Below are positions 44,201 to 55,400 of a stretch of DNA of 64,000 nt, one piece after another. The translations under genes were made by a program, and so were the position numbers. How positions within the stretch are numbered: the stretch's first letter is position 1; every line of letters begins with the position of its first letter. Source of the stretch: Opisthocomus hoazin (lineage: Eukaryota > Chordata > Aves > Opisthocomiformes > Opisthocomidae); assembly GCF_030867145.1 (NCBI RefSeq), contig NC_134419.1, positions 74,085,403-74,149,402 on the forward strand, written 5' to 3'. Below the pieces are notes generated by a model that had not been told where the DNA came from, made no database searches, and worked only from the letters and a program-made list of their open reading frames with translations.

Positions 44201-47200
44201 AGCACAAAAGTGCACAGTCACGGCAGCGTAAATGTGTAAGGTTTTTCTGGCGTTGCCCACTTTTGTGCTGGAGTGATTCTGCAGAAGGAAATGCACGTAA
44301 ATGGCTTCTGCAGACAGGGCGGCTGTGAGCCGTGCAGGGCCTGCAGCAGGGGAGCCGTGTCTGCGGGTTTATACCGGTTCCCCCACGAGTGGAGGACACG
44401 GGCGAGCCGCTTGTGTTCTGCAGCGTGAGTCAGCAGCTGAGGAGAACAAAGTGAGAGAGGAAAAAAAATAAAGTGGCCAGTTACCTAACAGCTCAGGTCA
44501 CTTCAGAAGCTGTACTGCTGTGATCTTTGCTTTCCAATGTAATACTTCAGTTGTATTAAGTGTGTAGATTTACATATAAACAGCTTTAAAAATGAATTGT
44601 AAAGTATTTTTGTCATTCAGTGGCATGTTAAAATACTCTCAAACTATGAATTTTTTTTACAAAAAAAAAGTCACCCTGCTTGCTTTGTGTTTCAGAAGGT
44701 TAGGATATTGGTTTGCCTGTTCTCTCTAGAGAATTAGCAGAATGGGTATTCTTGTAATACGTAGAAATATCAACCTCATTTTTATTCAAAGTAAGGTGAG
44801 CAGGAAATTCAGCGTTCACCAAGCTGACAAGGTATCAGGTCTGTAATTCAGCAGTGGTGGCTCTGAAACCTGTTTGGAGCCTGAACAATGTAATTAAAAT
44901 TCTATTAGAAGGTTTCTCAGCTGACTGGACTACCAGTGCCTTGTCCATGCGGTGCCAGGGCAAGAGGCTCAGCTTTTCCCTCTCCCAGCACTGTACAGCG
45001 GGGAGTACGCTTTCTCTTGCACCCCGAGTGGCTTCAGGAGCATGTCTTTGGTGCCTCTTACCCGCGTCCTCCGGAATAACCACCGAGGACCTCAGAACTT
45101 GCTGTTACAAACTTGGGCAGCACAGCTGGGTATCAGCTGAGCGGAGCCTGTTATTGTGCCTTTAAACCTCATGGTGACAAGGCCACCAGCAGCGGCAGAC
45201 ATGGGTACCGTGATCCACACCAGCATTTATTTCTTTGTTTATTTAAGGTTACTGTTTCGTGGGCAGCTGGGCAGTTCGCCAGCACCAAGAGAAAGGTCTT
45301 GTTCCCCTTCCCCTGCCTTGCCCGCCCTGCTCTTGCCGCTGGCTGTGTTGTCCTGCTCCGGTCTGACCTGGCCTTTCACTGAGCTCTGTTAACAAACCCG
45401 TTGGGAAATATTTTTTTTTTCCCTCTTAGTGAGTGAAACTGGTCGGAGAATAGCCTGACAGCTGCTGGAGTTGGTGCAAAGCAGTAGGTGGGGTGGTGGG
45501 TTGGCAGAGCAGGAGGAGGGAGGGAGCTGTGAGCAAATGAGCTGCCTGCCCCCGAACTGCAGCCCCACGACCTGGCAGACGCTGGGAGCGGGGCTCTGCT
45601 GTGAGCCGGGCGCGGGGTCCTGCTGGCAGCAGGTCGGAGCTAGTGCGGCTCTTCTCAAGGGGCGAAGGTGTTGGAGGGCCCTGGGGGGAAAGAGGGGCAT
45701 TAGCCACATGGGCATTGCCAGAATTACGTGCTTTCAAAAAAACCAAATCTGTTAGCGTGACCGGGAGCAGAAGTCCGGATGTTCTGTGCCTCTGCTAGGG
45801 GTTTGGTTTTGACTCCAGCATATAATTTGTTTGCTTAACTTTAGTTTGCCTCAAATGTAACAGGTTTCAACAGGAACAGCCATGCCAAAGCAGCAAACAT
45901 TCTGACTGAGTGTCCACTCCCTGCTCATTTGAGGGCTGGGAATGCTGTAGCTCAGGTTTTTACTTGTTATAATGATGCTCTCACAACTTTTGTGGTTTGT
46001 CTAGTGAGGCCCTTGGCCAGAAAAACAAGGAAGTGGATCCTTTGCATGTGCCGGAAGCAGGAGCTCAATGCCTATGACCATCTCCTTTTCTCTTTGGAAA
46101 TGAGAAGTACTGTGAGCACAACATGGTTAAAATTTAATAATGGATTTTGTTTTCATGGCAGCCTCAATCTCCTGGAGCTTCTGATTCTCCAGCGGTTTCC
46201 CCTCAGTCCTCTGGCAGGCCCAATGCAGGAAGCCATCAGCTTCCTCGCGGTTATATTCCAATTCCCGTGATCCACGAAAACATCCAGCGGCAACCAGCGC
46301 AAGTCTACCACCAGGCACAGAAGACACACTACCCTGCCCAGCAGAGCGAATACCAAGCCCACCAACCGGTGTTCCACAGAATTCAACCAGATGAGAGGGA
46401 GCCGAAGACAACGCGCGCGCAGTCTCCCTTCCGAGTGTCTCAGAGAGGCTCATCGAGCCGTGAAAGCTCACCGGCCAGAGTCACCACCCAGATACAGCCC
46501 CCAGCTCCCATCCGAGTGCAGACAGTTGTAGACAGACCCCAGGTACGTAGGATGGGGAGGGGAATTACCTGCCAGGTAGTTTGTTCAGTGTGGCTACAGC
46601 TGAAAGGTTGTCTCATACTAACAGGTACATGGAAGAATGTAAAGCAGTCTCCACTTCTGTATTTAAACAGATTGGGAGATATGGAGATAATAGGCTAGCA
46701 GCAAGCTGCCTTTCCACCTATCCGGACTGTGGAGTCTTTGGGTCACTGAAATATGATTTAACACAGGATTTGATTTTCCTCTCGTCAGAGTATAATTTGG
46801 AGTAATTACACTGAGGTCACTGATGTTGCATTATGTTTGCGAGAAGAAAATCAGGTCTGCGGGATTTGTGGCATCTGTGTAAATACACGTCATTGGTGTC
46901 TCAGAGCCATTTAGGAGAGCATCAGATGCAGAAAGTAATCTCAGTTATGAAGAAAGAGGATCAGCAATATCTAGTCTTAGAGCTTTTTATTTTTCCTACA
47001 TGAAGTATGCTCTTGCTCATAGAACGTGTTGCTCAGTGAACATTTTTTCCATGTTAAAGTTCTTACTAAAGCTACAGTTAAAGACTACCGGGAATTTGAC
47101 AGCTGTGAGTGTGTGGAAGGGGGCTATGTGTAAGAACAAGCCTTGCTTTCCTCACTGGAGAGATTTCACGTCGAAAATGTTTGACAGGAGAAGAATTAGG

Positions 47201-48932
47201 TTAATATTTCTGAAAACCCAGGTGCTAGGACAGGACAATGCAGACTTCAGATTTAATGGCATATTTGAGGTTGTAATGGTATTTTATTTTTATGGGTGAG
47301 AATGTGAACTCCCTGATCAAATTTTACATTTAATGGGTAAAGCAGTAACAGATTTTCAGTGCAGGCCATTACTTATTTGGCTTAAATATAAATGGAGGGA
47401 TTTTACTTCAGCCATCTAAATTCATGAGAGCTGGATTTAGCACCTTTCCAAAATCACTGTATATGTGCGCAAGCAAGTGGAGGGGGGAAGGAAAATACAA
47501 ATCTTGCAAATTCCAGTTTTCTGCTAAAATTTCAAAACTAATACCAATTTGAAGAGGTTTCTGATCTGACGACTGTTAGATGTGTAGTAATCCCAGGGGC
47601 TGTCTCTAATCGCTACGGTGTAATAAGGTTGACATAGTAACATCTGCATGGAAATACGCTAAAGATAAAATTGGTGAAAATAAGCGCTAGCAAGGAAAGG
47701 AATGTCCTGAAAGCAGGAATGGGATGAGAATAGCCTAAAATGTGATTGAAACTCAGCACAGTAGTTAGCTTTTCAAGAAGCACAGCTCTGTTAGTGACAC
47801 GCTGGGGATGAAATCTTGACCATGCTTCAGTCAGCTACAACAAGTCTTGCTGACTGAAGTAAGCTTGTAGGGCTGATTTTAGCGAGCACGGGCAGGATTT
47901 GGTGGGTTGAAGTTTAATGTGTTTGAGAGGCAATTGCTGCTTGTAATCTGTAATAGCTCGAAAACAATAACTGAACTCTTCAGCACTGTTTATTTTAAAA
48001 CAGTAAAATTCAGCAGTGCACAGGAAAGGCTAATTGTCTGGCGTATGCAAAAATTGCACTTTCTAGAAGTACAAAAAATTGTTAGGTTGCTTGTTCTCTA
48101 GAAGGAAATAAGGAGCGTTGTTCTTTGTATCTCAACACGCACTTGCCTTGCTCACCAGGTTTCTCAGCAACAAGTCCCACCTCAAGAGCCACCAAGACCA
48201 TCCCCACCACCTGAAATCAAACCTGAAAGCAGGGCAGTCCCACCACCTGAAACTGAGGCGCCGTCATCGTACATCCCGATTCAGGTCACCCACCAAGAAC
48301 CGGATCTGAAACTACCACCCCAGAAGCCTCCAGCCATGGCAGAGAAAGCTGATAAAAAGATTCCCTGCCCAGCTAAGATTGTTCCCCCACAGGAAAGGCC
48401 TCCTCCTGAAGAAGCGGCGACACCGAAGACAATGGAAACGGGAGAACCTCAAAAGCATCCTGGTGTTTTGAAAGTGGAGGCGATTCTGGAGAAAGTACAA
48501 ATGCTTGAGCAGGCAGTTGACTCCTTTCAAGGCAAGAAAACTGACAAAAAATACTTGATGATTGAAGAATATTTGACCAAAGAGTTGCTAGCCCTAGACT
48601 CAGTGGACCCTGAGGGTCGTGCGGATGTGCGCCAGGCCAGGAGAGATGGTGTAAGGAAGGTCCAGACCATTTTGGAAAGACTTGAACAGAAAGCAGAAGA
48701 TGTCCCAGAACCAGTTCAAGTTGATGGACTTGAGCCAAATTTGCCAGAGCCGAAGCCACCGCAGGAAATCATGGAGATTGAACCTGTGGTAGTCAAGAGC
48801 AAGGGAGATACCAGTAATAAAGATGCTAAAGAGGAAACCAAAATGGAAAGACATCAGCCTGAAACTAAGGAAGAAGTGTTTACCAATCTTGCCACCACGA
48901 CAAACACATCTAATAATCCAACTGGACCGTAG
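32063..48932 (+). CDS. BAG3: BAG3 co-chaperone, four coding exons
   Basis: BAG3 is a cytosolic nucleotide-exchange factor for HSP70. It also binds small heat-shock proteins (HSPB8/HSPB6) and drives chaperone-assisted selective autophagy, especially in muscle. Exons are 32063-32240, 43705-44061, 46162-46542 and 48159-48932, with introns of 11.5, 2.1 and 1.6 kb. Expected length is about 562 residues (human 575). Domains in order: WW domain (about 20-54, with Trp-26, Trp-49, Pro-52); IPV motif 1 [11 protein letters not shown] (IPIPV 93-97); IPV motif 2 [11 protein letters not shown] (210-214); a proline-rich region (about 306-400) with a third motif-like YIPIQV; BAG domain (about 408-484), nearly identical to human from [15 protein letters not shown] through LEQKA. 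Exon 1 as given has one base too many between the ATG and the WW frame, in a run of ten C. Coordinates span introns. Confidence 0.97.
32560..32593 (+). repeat. G14 run followed by C10 run in BAG3 intron 1
   Basis: Fourteen G (32,560-32,573) are followed after ten bases by ten C (32,584-32,593) and GGGG. This could form a hairpin or G-quadruplex. Both runs are prone to length errors in sequencing. Confidence 0.85.
39429..39448 (+). repeat. Poly(T) tract of 20
   Basis: Uninterrupted T run in BAG3 intron 1; no retroposon body recognised beside it. Confidence 0.8.
42685..43532 (+). mobile_element. CR1 LINE, 5'-truncated, in BAG3 intron 1
   Basis: About 850 bp of the CR1 3' end, sense to BAG3 and ending 172 bp before exon 2. 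An uninterrupted frame (42,763-43,461, 232 codons, ending in TAG) encodes the C-terminal part of the CR1 reverse transcriptase protein, including [51 protein letters not shown] and [18 protein letters not shown]. The 3' end has the usual GGTCCCTTCCAGCACCAACC and ATTCTGTGAT. The sequence GATCTGAAG flanks it on both sides (42,676-42,684 and 43,533-43,541), which looks like a target-site duplication. A truncated, inactive copy. Confidence 0.93.
43705..44061 (+). CDS. BAG3: BAG3 coding exon 2, first IPV motif
   Basis: This 357-nt exon (119 codons) begins after TTCTAG and ends at CCCGAG|GTAACT. It encodes [20 protein letters not shown], then [15 protein letters not shown] and an Ala-rich end ([16 protein letters not shown]). 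IPIPV is the small-heat-shock-protein binding motif. The segment [13 protein letters not shown] aligns with DKQCGQVAAAAAA of human BAG3. Confidence 0.96.
44062..46161 (+). other. BAG3: BAG3 intron 2
   Basis: 2.1 kb, GTAACT...GGCAG. No mobile element, RNA gene or alternative exon recognised. Confidence 0.6.
46162..46542 (+). CDS. BAG3: BAG3 coding exon 3, second IPV motif
   Basis: This 381-nt exon (127 codons) begins after CATGGCAG and ends at CCCCAG|GTACGT. It encodes [33 protein letters not shown], the conserved block [20 protein letters not shown] and ends [12 protein letters not shown]. The Pro in the second IPV motif corresponds to human P209, the site of a dominant myopathy mutation; it is Pro here. 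Confidence 0.96.
46543..48158 (+). other. BAG3: BAG3 intron 3
   Basis: 1.6 kb, GTACGT...CACCAG, AT-rich. Nothing recognised. Confidence 0.6.
48159..48932 (+). CDS. BAG3: BAG3 coding exon 4, proline-rich region and BAG domain
   Basis: This 774-nt terminal exon begins after CTCACCAG in phase 0 and ends in TAG. It encodes a PPPE-rich stretch, [14 protein letters not shown], and the BAG domain from [12 protein letters not shown] (residue 408) through the three helices ([40 protein letters not shown]) to about 484, then an acidic tail of roughly 78 residues. The BAG domain binds the HSP70 ATPase domain and promotes ADP release. It differs from human at only a few positions. Confidence 0.97.
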   Translation, partial: VSQQQVPPQEPPRPSPPPEIKPESRAVPPPETEAPSSYIPIQVTHQEPDLKLPPQKPPAMAEKADKKIPCPAKIVPPQERPPPEEAATPKTMETGEPQKHPGVLKVEAILEKVQMLEQAVDSFQGKKTDKKYLMIEEYLTKELLALDSVDPEGRADVRQARRDGVRKVQTILERLEQKAEDVPEPVQVDGLEPNLPEPKPPQEIMEIEPVVVKSKGDTSNKDAKEETKMERHQPETKEEVFTNLATTTNTSNNPTGP

Positions 48933-49147
48933 TCCCGTGCTGCAATTAAAATCTCTCAGACTTTATAACTTAAAGTGTGTTTAAGTGAATTTTAAGTTGC
49001 ATGCATTTCCAGAGCTCTTTTCAACTGGTTTTTAATCAAGATAACAGCTTGGGACACAGTAAACACTTTGTGGGGGAAGGAGGGAGTTAGAAAGAAAGTA
49101 ATGCATTTATCCTTTATTCTTACACTATGTAAAAGACATGTTTCAGA

Positions 49148-49153
49148 AATAAA
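49148..49153 (+). terminator. BAG3: Poly(A) signal AATAAA, proximal
   Basis: AATAAA 216 bases after the BAG3 stop. A proximal alternative to the distal signal. Confidence 0.5.
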
Positions 49154-49458
49154 CCCTGTACATTAATCACTTTTAGATCAGCTGAGTGGGGGGGTTGAAA
49201 AGCCAAATGAACTACTTCAGGGTTAATATTGACGCGTGTTGTTTAGGGTGTATTCTTCTGCAGGTGATTTTTGTAAAATCAGTGGCCTGCATTGTCAGAA
49301 TACCGGTCCTTCTATAAGTGTAGCCACTCTTAACAGTAATGTTTTTATTTTTAATGTTCACAGTTGGGCACTTTAAGTCATGATGGATAGAAAGTGTGTA
49401 AGAAACTGTAGGGATATTTATATGTGTGTAGGACTTCGATGCTATATTTTAAGAGGGA

Positions 49459-49464
49459 AATAAA
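49459..49464 (+). terminator. BAG3: Poly(A) signal AATAAA, distal
   Basis: AATAAA about 527 bases after the BAG3 stop, overlapping AAATAAAATAATA. Its 3' UTR length would be close to what I recall for mammalian BAG3. Confidence 0.6.
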
Positions 49465-49485
49465 ATAATATAGAAGCCTAATTTA

Positions 49486-52400
49486 GTCTTGTGATTTTAT
49501 AAGCTGGAAATGTAAGGGCAGTAATCAGTTTCAAATACACTCTGCTAAACATGGAGATTTCTTTTTGTACACCACTGGAGTTGAAGTCTGACAGCTGCTT
49601 TCTCATTGACACCAAGATGTGCCTTTCTCCACTCACTTGCTCCCTCTTAATGTCGTTGCTGTATCATGTACGTGGATTGAGGAAAGAATCTGGCTTAGCA
49701 TTTCCTTTTTCTTTTTTCTCCCTCTGCCCTGGGAGTCACCATTTAACAGGAATGTTTATAGCATTAAGAAATCCATGTCTACTGTTGTCTTACAGAAATC
49801 TACTTTACAGAATCTTAGCCTCTTCTTCAAAGTCGTTAACCTTTTATTAACAACTGCTTCTGAACTTCCAGCCCAAACACACTTTGCATTCACAGAGCCA
49901 ATGTGATTAAGAGGTAGTCCTCCAGTTTTGTGAACAGTTTAAGCAATACTTTGCGATTGTTCAAAGTGATTAAGCAAGGGATATAAAACATATTTCAGCT
50001 ACATTTGTGTACAACGAAAGCAGCAGAGTTGGACCGGTGCAGACCAAGTGCAAGGGAGGAAGGAGTCCGAACCAAACTCCAGAAGTTACCTTTGACTTGT
50101 GTTTGTAAAATGAATAAAAATAATTTTTTCAAGTCTTTTTTTCTACCTGATAGCATGTGTTTACAGCAGATGAGGAAAACTTTAGTATAGCTGCTCAAGG
50201 CAATTGATGACTTACTGAATTAGACTCTGAATCATGAGATTAGATGGGCAATTAGGTTTCAACCCATCTGAAAGCCTTGTTTTAAGAAGCAGATTGAGAG
50301 TGGTTGTCTAGAACTGTCACTCTTTATTTTAAAATAACACTACAGCCCATAAGTTGTAATGCAACAAGTGTTTTGAAGCAACAGTTGCACTGAACTGTCT
50401 GCTTAGCTGTAGGTAGAAGGTTGATGCTTCTTTTAGTTTCATTTTGATAGTCAACAACGCTGTGTAAGAACACACAATGTCTTCTAACCCTTTGGCTCCT
50501 CTAGCTTGCAGAGCAGCGTTGTAGGCATTCTAGCAGAAGAGGTGTGAAAGTTCATGTGCCTGCATAATTCTTGTATGAACTCACTTCAGTGACACGTTCC
50601 TCCTGCGGGATTACATTTCGGTTGAGGACACACGTTTCTGACATCATGTAACAGAAATACTTAAATCGAGGAAAATAAATGACGCGTTCTGACAATTAAA
50701 GCTATAAGCAAGGTCTGTGGAAGGCGTGAGGCCCTGTTTCTGGTTTCTCTTAGTACCCCCCTAAAGTAATTCAGATGAAAACCACCTCATTAGCTGAGAT
50801 AGCAATGTGGAAATGCAGATTGCAGTCATAAAAACATACTATTTACAGGAAGTTAAACAGGTGCTGTCCTCTTAAAACGTGTCATCTGCTGCTAATGGTG
50901 CCTGATTCATGTTATCCTATTCGATCTTGGTCAGAGGAGGTGGAGTCAAATTTAATTACAACTTCTGTTTTGTTTCTTTTTTAAAGAAGCAAAGCGAGAG
51001 GTGGGGTTACATTCCGCTAATGGGCACTTTAAAAGTTGGGTATTGAAGCCAGTGATACTACTGCAGAATTAGGTACCACTCAAAAAGAAGTGAGGCTTCA
51101 TGATCTGGCCTAATAAGGGAAAGCACATTTGGCTGCCCTGGAGCTGCCGAGCTGGAAGACTGTTGCTCTGAGTCATAGTCTCTCTTTGTTTCGCTCACGA
51201 TTAAACTACGCCCAGTCCAGCGTATGTGTCTTGACACATCAGCATTGCTGTGACTTCTGCGTACGGGCTGGGAGGAGGGAGTAGCAAAGGAGGGAGCAGG
51301 TGAAGACTCCCATCCATTCCCTGCAAGGTCCTGGCCTGCTCTTTGCAGAGCCTGCTTGCTTCACTGCGTTGCTGCTGCTGATGTGGGTCGCTGGCAGAGG
51401 AGAGGGCAGGATCCTTCATTAACCTGCATTGCTGTAGTGTGGTACTGGCTGGTCGGTGGCTTGCCCCTGGGTAACTAGCTGTGGAAACTTGGCTTTGAAA
51501 CTCGGGTAACATTAATTAGGGTTTTAATACCGGCAATAAGAATGACATCGCATCGTGCTGCTTTTCAAAAACAGATGTGCAACGAACAGTACATGTGCTG
51601 TGGAATACAAGGTGTGCAAACACACGCTGCATTGGCAGTAGCCATTTTAAAAAATGAAAATACGCCAAAGATTTTCAATAAGAAAAAAAGAAGTTACTCA
51701 TTTTGAGTCAATGATGTCAAGCATTTAATTTATTCAAGAAGCAAATAATCCACAAGTCAGTGAAAGACGCTGTTTCAACTCATTTAAAAGTAGGAAGAGG
51801 GACATGAAAAGCCTGTACACAGACTCGCAGTAAAACCTTAGGCTATTTTCTGATTGCACTATCTTGTCCAGCTAGTGATATTTTGAATGCCAGTAGTGGC
51901 CTGTTCTCTATATTTAAACTACCACAGCAGCAGGGCATTGTGTTTCCTATAAATATAGCATTTTGGCTATTTACACTTGGCCACATCATGCCGTACCCTG
52001 AGGAAGGGGCGGCAGAAAGTTACATTGCCCCAAGAGCACGCCGAGACAGAACCGTGGTACTCGCCGGTGTCCGATTCCTCCCTTTCTCTGGTGGGAGGTA
52101 CGAGCCCTTTATCTGGCTCGTGTTTTACTTCCACCTTCATGTTACCTCAGCCGTGTTTGCGGACAAGGTGGGGAAGGAAAGGAGTTCAAGCGAAGCTGCA
52201 CCGAATGCGGCAGGCAGGAAGGCAACACAGCACGGTGCGTAGAGACAGGTCATTCCCCTGCACTCCAGTATCGATGTCAGAAGGCCTAGAGAAGCTCTGA
52301 TCTCAGTAGCCTCATGGAGGATATCATGTGGCACTTTAAAAAATTATAGTTCAAATAATAAGAATAAAAAAAAGCTGCTGGTGGCTGGCATATAGCTGCT

Positions 52401-55400
52401 GAAGAAGACATAGGTTAATCAAGGTATGCTTATGAGAAGATTTTAATTTGCTAGGTTTTCAGTCTCCCTACTCAGATGTGCATGTATTGATCTTTTAAAA
52501 TACGCAGGTAACCAAATAAAAGACACTACAGCATCATGGACTTCAAAAAGAAGTACGCAAACACGAGGGTGAAATGGGCTCAGACTAAGGAACTGCTGTG
52601 CTCTTGGTCCCCTTGTGTCCCAGTAATGAAATGCAGGTGTCCAATGAAACGAAATCATTCACTGTAAACATTTAATATCAGATCAATCTTTGGTTTTATT
52701 ACAAAAGCTAACATTGACCAATAACATCATTTTTCTGACAGAAATAAATCCAGACCTTTCGGGCCACTTGGGTAAAGGAGGCCTTTAGAGAAAGCTAATC
52801 TGAGCTCAGTACTGCTGGCTGTAGAACACAGGTTGAAGCCACAAGAACCATGCAAAATATGATTTCCTGGAGCTTTACCATTAATATTAAGACTCAGATT
52901 CCAAATTTCTCTGGCTATATAATATTGTCATTAATGAAATTTGAGTGCAATCATTTTAGCAATAGATACAATCAATGATCTTACTGGCACTTTCACTTTT
53001 TATGTGAGTAGGAGTATCTCATAATGGTACACTGGACATCCAAATGAACTAGTCTGTTTAAACTATTTTTCTCTTAAGACAAAGCACGTGCTTAAAGATA
53101 AATGGATGACACTAAGATACATGAGCCTTGCTGCACAAAGAAAGAGCCTTTAATACTGGATAATTTGGATTTCCCAGCAGTACACAAACAGTGCATTCAC
53201 AGTGTGGTACACGGCATCAGTCTGCACTCCCTGAACCGCTGTCGGAATGCCAACGGTCCGCCCGCTCTTGATAACACTAGATACCAATGCAATCGTACGC
53301 CGGCCAATGTAACCCAAAGCAAGAGTTATTTTAAGACAGACAAGAAGCTGGTTACAAAGCAGTGGAATGTACCAATTCTCAGTCAAATACCTTTCTGGAA
53401 TTTATAAAAAGACAACTTTAAAAAATAAAGAGTGTAATAATTAGAGGCTCGTTCAGTCGTTGCCTACCAGAATGTTCACGACTGTCTCCAGCAGCTGGGA
53501 ACCTGCACGAAAGGAAGGAAGAGGTCCAGCCTGCAGTATCCATATGGCCCTGCACTAGGAAACTGTAGGAGAAGCAGAAGTAGAGGATCGCAGGTTAAAT
53601 TCCAGATTATTAAAAGAAAAGTGCATTTGCCACACCTATTCCAGAAAAAAATGCCAAGGGGCACCGATCTGCAGATACGTTTTGTGTTTCAGAGTTAAAC
53701 CTGGAATACGGAGTTCTTCAACTCTGGTCCTTTACATTGGACATCTGTACAAGGACTGTTCAGTACTCTGTGGCGTGTTCCACCACAAACAGAAATCATG
53801 TTGTTGGAATTCTCAGTAAAAAGACTGGAGACTGAGCAGACATGAAAAGAAGCAGCTTCTCCTAATGAGAAATGGTACCTTTTCTAGGGATGAGGTGAGC
53901 AGGACAGAAGATGTAACAACTTCAAGGTGTCACTACTTCTATTGTATCTGCTCAGTGGATGGAGGATCTGTCTGCAGGGCTGTTCAGCTGCCTTCACAAA
54001 TATAAAATAAATTTTAAAAAATGGGGGGTAATCTTAGTTTTAAAACAGTGAAAGAAATACACTGAATTTAGCAACAAAGGGGTATGGAACGTTGCCTGGC
54101 TTTACTGTGTTTCTGCAGCACCTGACAGTGAACAGATCAGATTTGCAAAATCATCTGCCTGGATTCCTTAAAGCCCTGATCTATTGCTTTTCATCATTTG
54201 CTGAAGTTTTAGTTCCCAGCCATTTCTGGCTTGTCAGGAAAGCTCAGCTCCTTCCATTTGCAGAAATGAGCAATGTCTGGAGTAATTCTTCTGCGTTTCC
54301 CCAGGGTTGGCAGGCAGATGATGTGTATTTTCTGCAGCCTATATAGATCTGTGGCAAAGAGTATGAGCAGTCAGTCATCTCTTGCCTCTCCAGGTGCACA
54401 GCTCTGAGTGTAAAATCTGTTAGTAAGAGCCATTACATTTAGTGCAGTGCGAGTTTTTCTATTTTATTTAAATAAAATGGAGATCAAACCAAGGAAAATG
54501 TAAAGTGTTGCCCAGCGGCCAAAAATACAGAGATTCTTACTTCCAAAGGGCTGAAGAATTGATAACACACACCCCTAGTTAAGCATTCCAGTAGGTGCTG
54601 GTGCTTACTTGGTTCCCAGGATCTTCCCCCAGTGTCATAATTTCTGGCCAGCTCTTGTCTCATCTCCATTCCTGCTCTCCTCCACTACCTTTCCAACTAT
54701 CATGAAACCTCTCTCTTTCTCTGGGCCTATTACCTCTTAAGAGAGGGAGATAGAGCAGATTTGCACGTGAAGATTTCTCTATAACAATTTAGAGAGCTTG
54801 GTCAAAAACAGTTGGGAGCTCAACTCTAATTTATCTCTCATTTATCATCTTATCAGTTAAAGGTGATCTTGATCCTCAGCCATTAAATTCAAATGTTTAT
54901 CAAAATTTCTGCATGCCTGCATACCAGGTATAAAGCCAGCTCTTAAGATGGAACATGCCTGGAAGCAAGAGGACAAAGATGAAGGTAACTGTAATTCAAT
55001 CCAAGCTGGGTTTCTCTCCACCCAAAATACTGAAATTGTATGATTTACTTTAAAAGTTTGGAATTTTGTACTTTTGAAAGGTGTAAGCATCTGCAATCGG
55101 TGCTGAAAGTGCACAGAAGCACTACCAACTTGTAAATGGCTTTAAGTATTTTACTCAGTCTTGAAGATTGTACAAAGAAAGAAAAAAATGCTAGCAGTGC
55201 GTCCTGACAAAGAACAAATCTTCTGTATCAGAGATACTTCATCATTCGTAACAGTAGTCTGTTATGCTACTCTGTGAAAAAAATGTATCAGGATTGAAAT
55301 TTAACTGTATGGATATATTAGATTACATTGAATAAGGGATATAAGGTAGAAAGGGTTGTATAACAATATCATAAACAAATATTGCTGCCTAGAAACAACA

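Larger units (their letters stand above)
48933..49485 (+). other. BAG3: BAG3 3' UTR
   Basis: AT-rich sequence follows the stop codon. AATAAA signals at 49,148 and 49,459 would give 3' UTRs of about 240 and 550 nt. The exact cleavage sites cannot be fixed from sequence alone. Confidence 0.65.
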
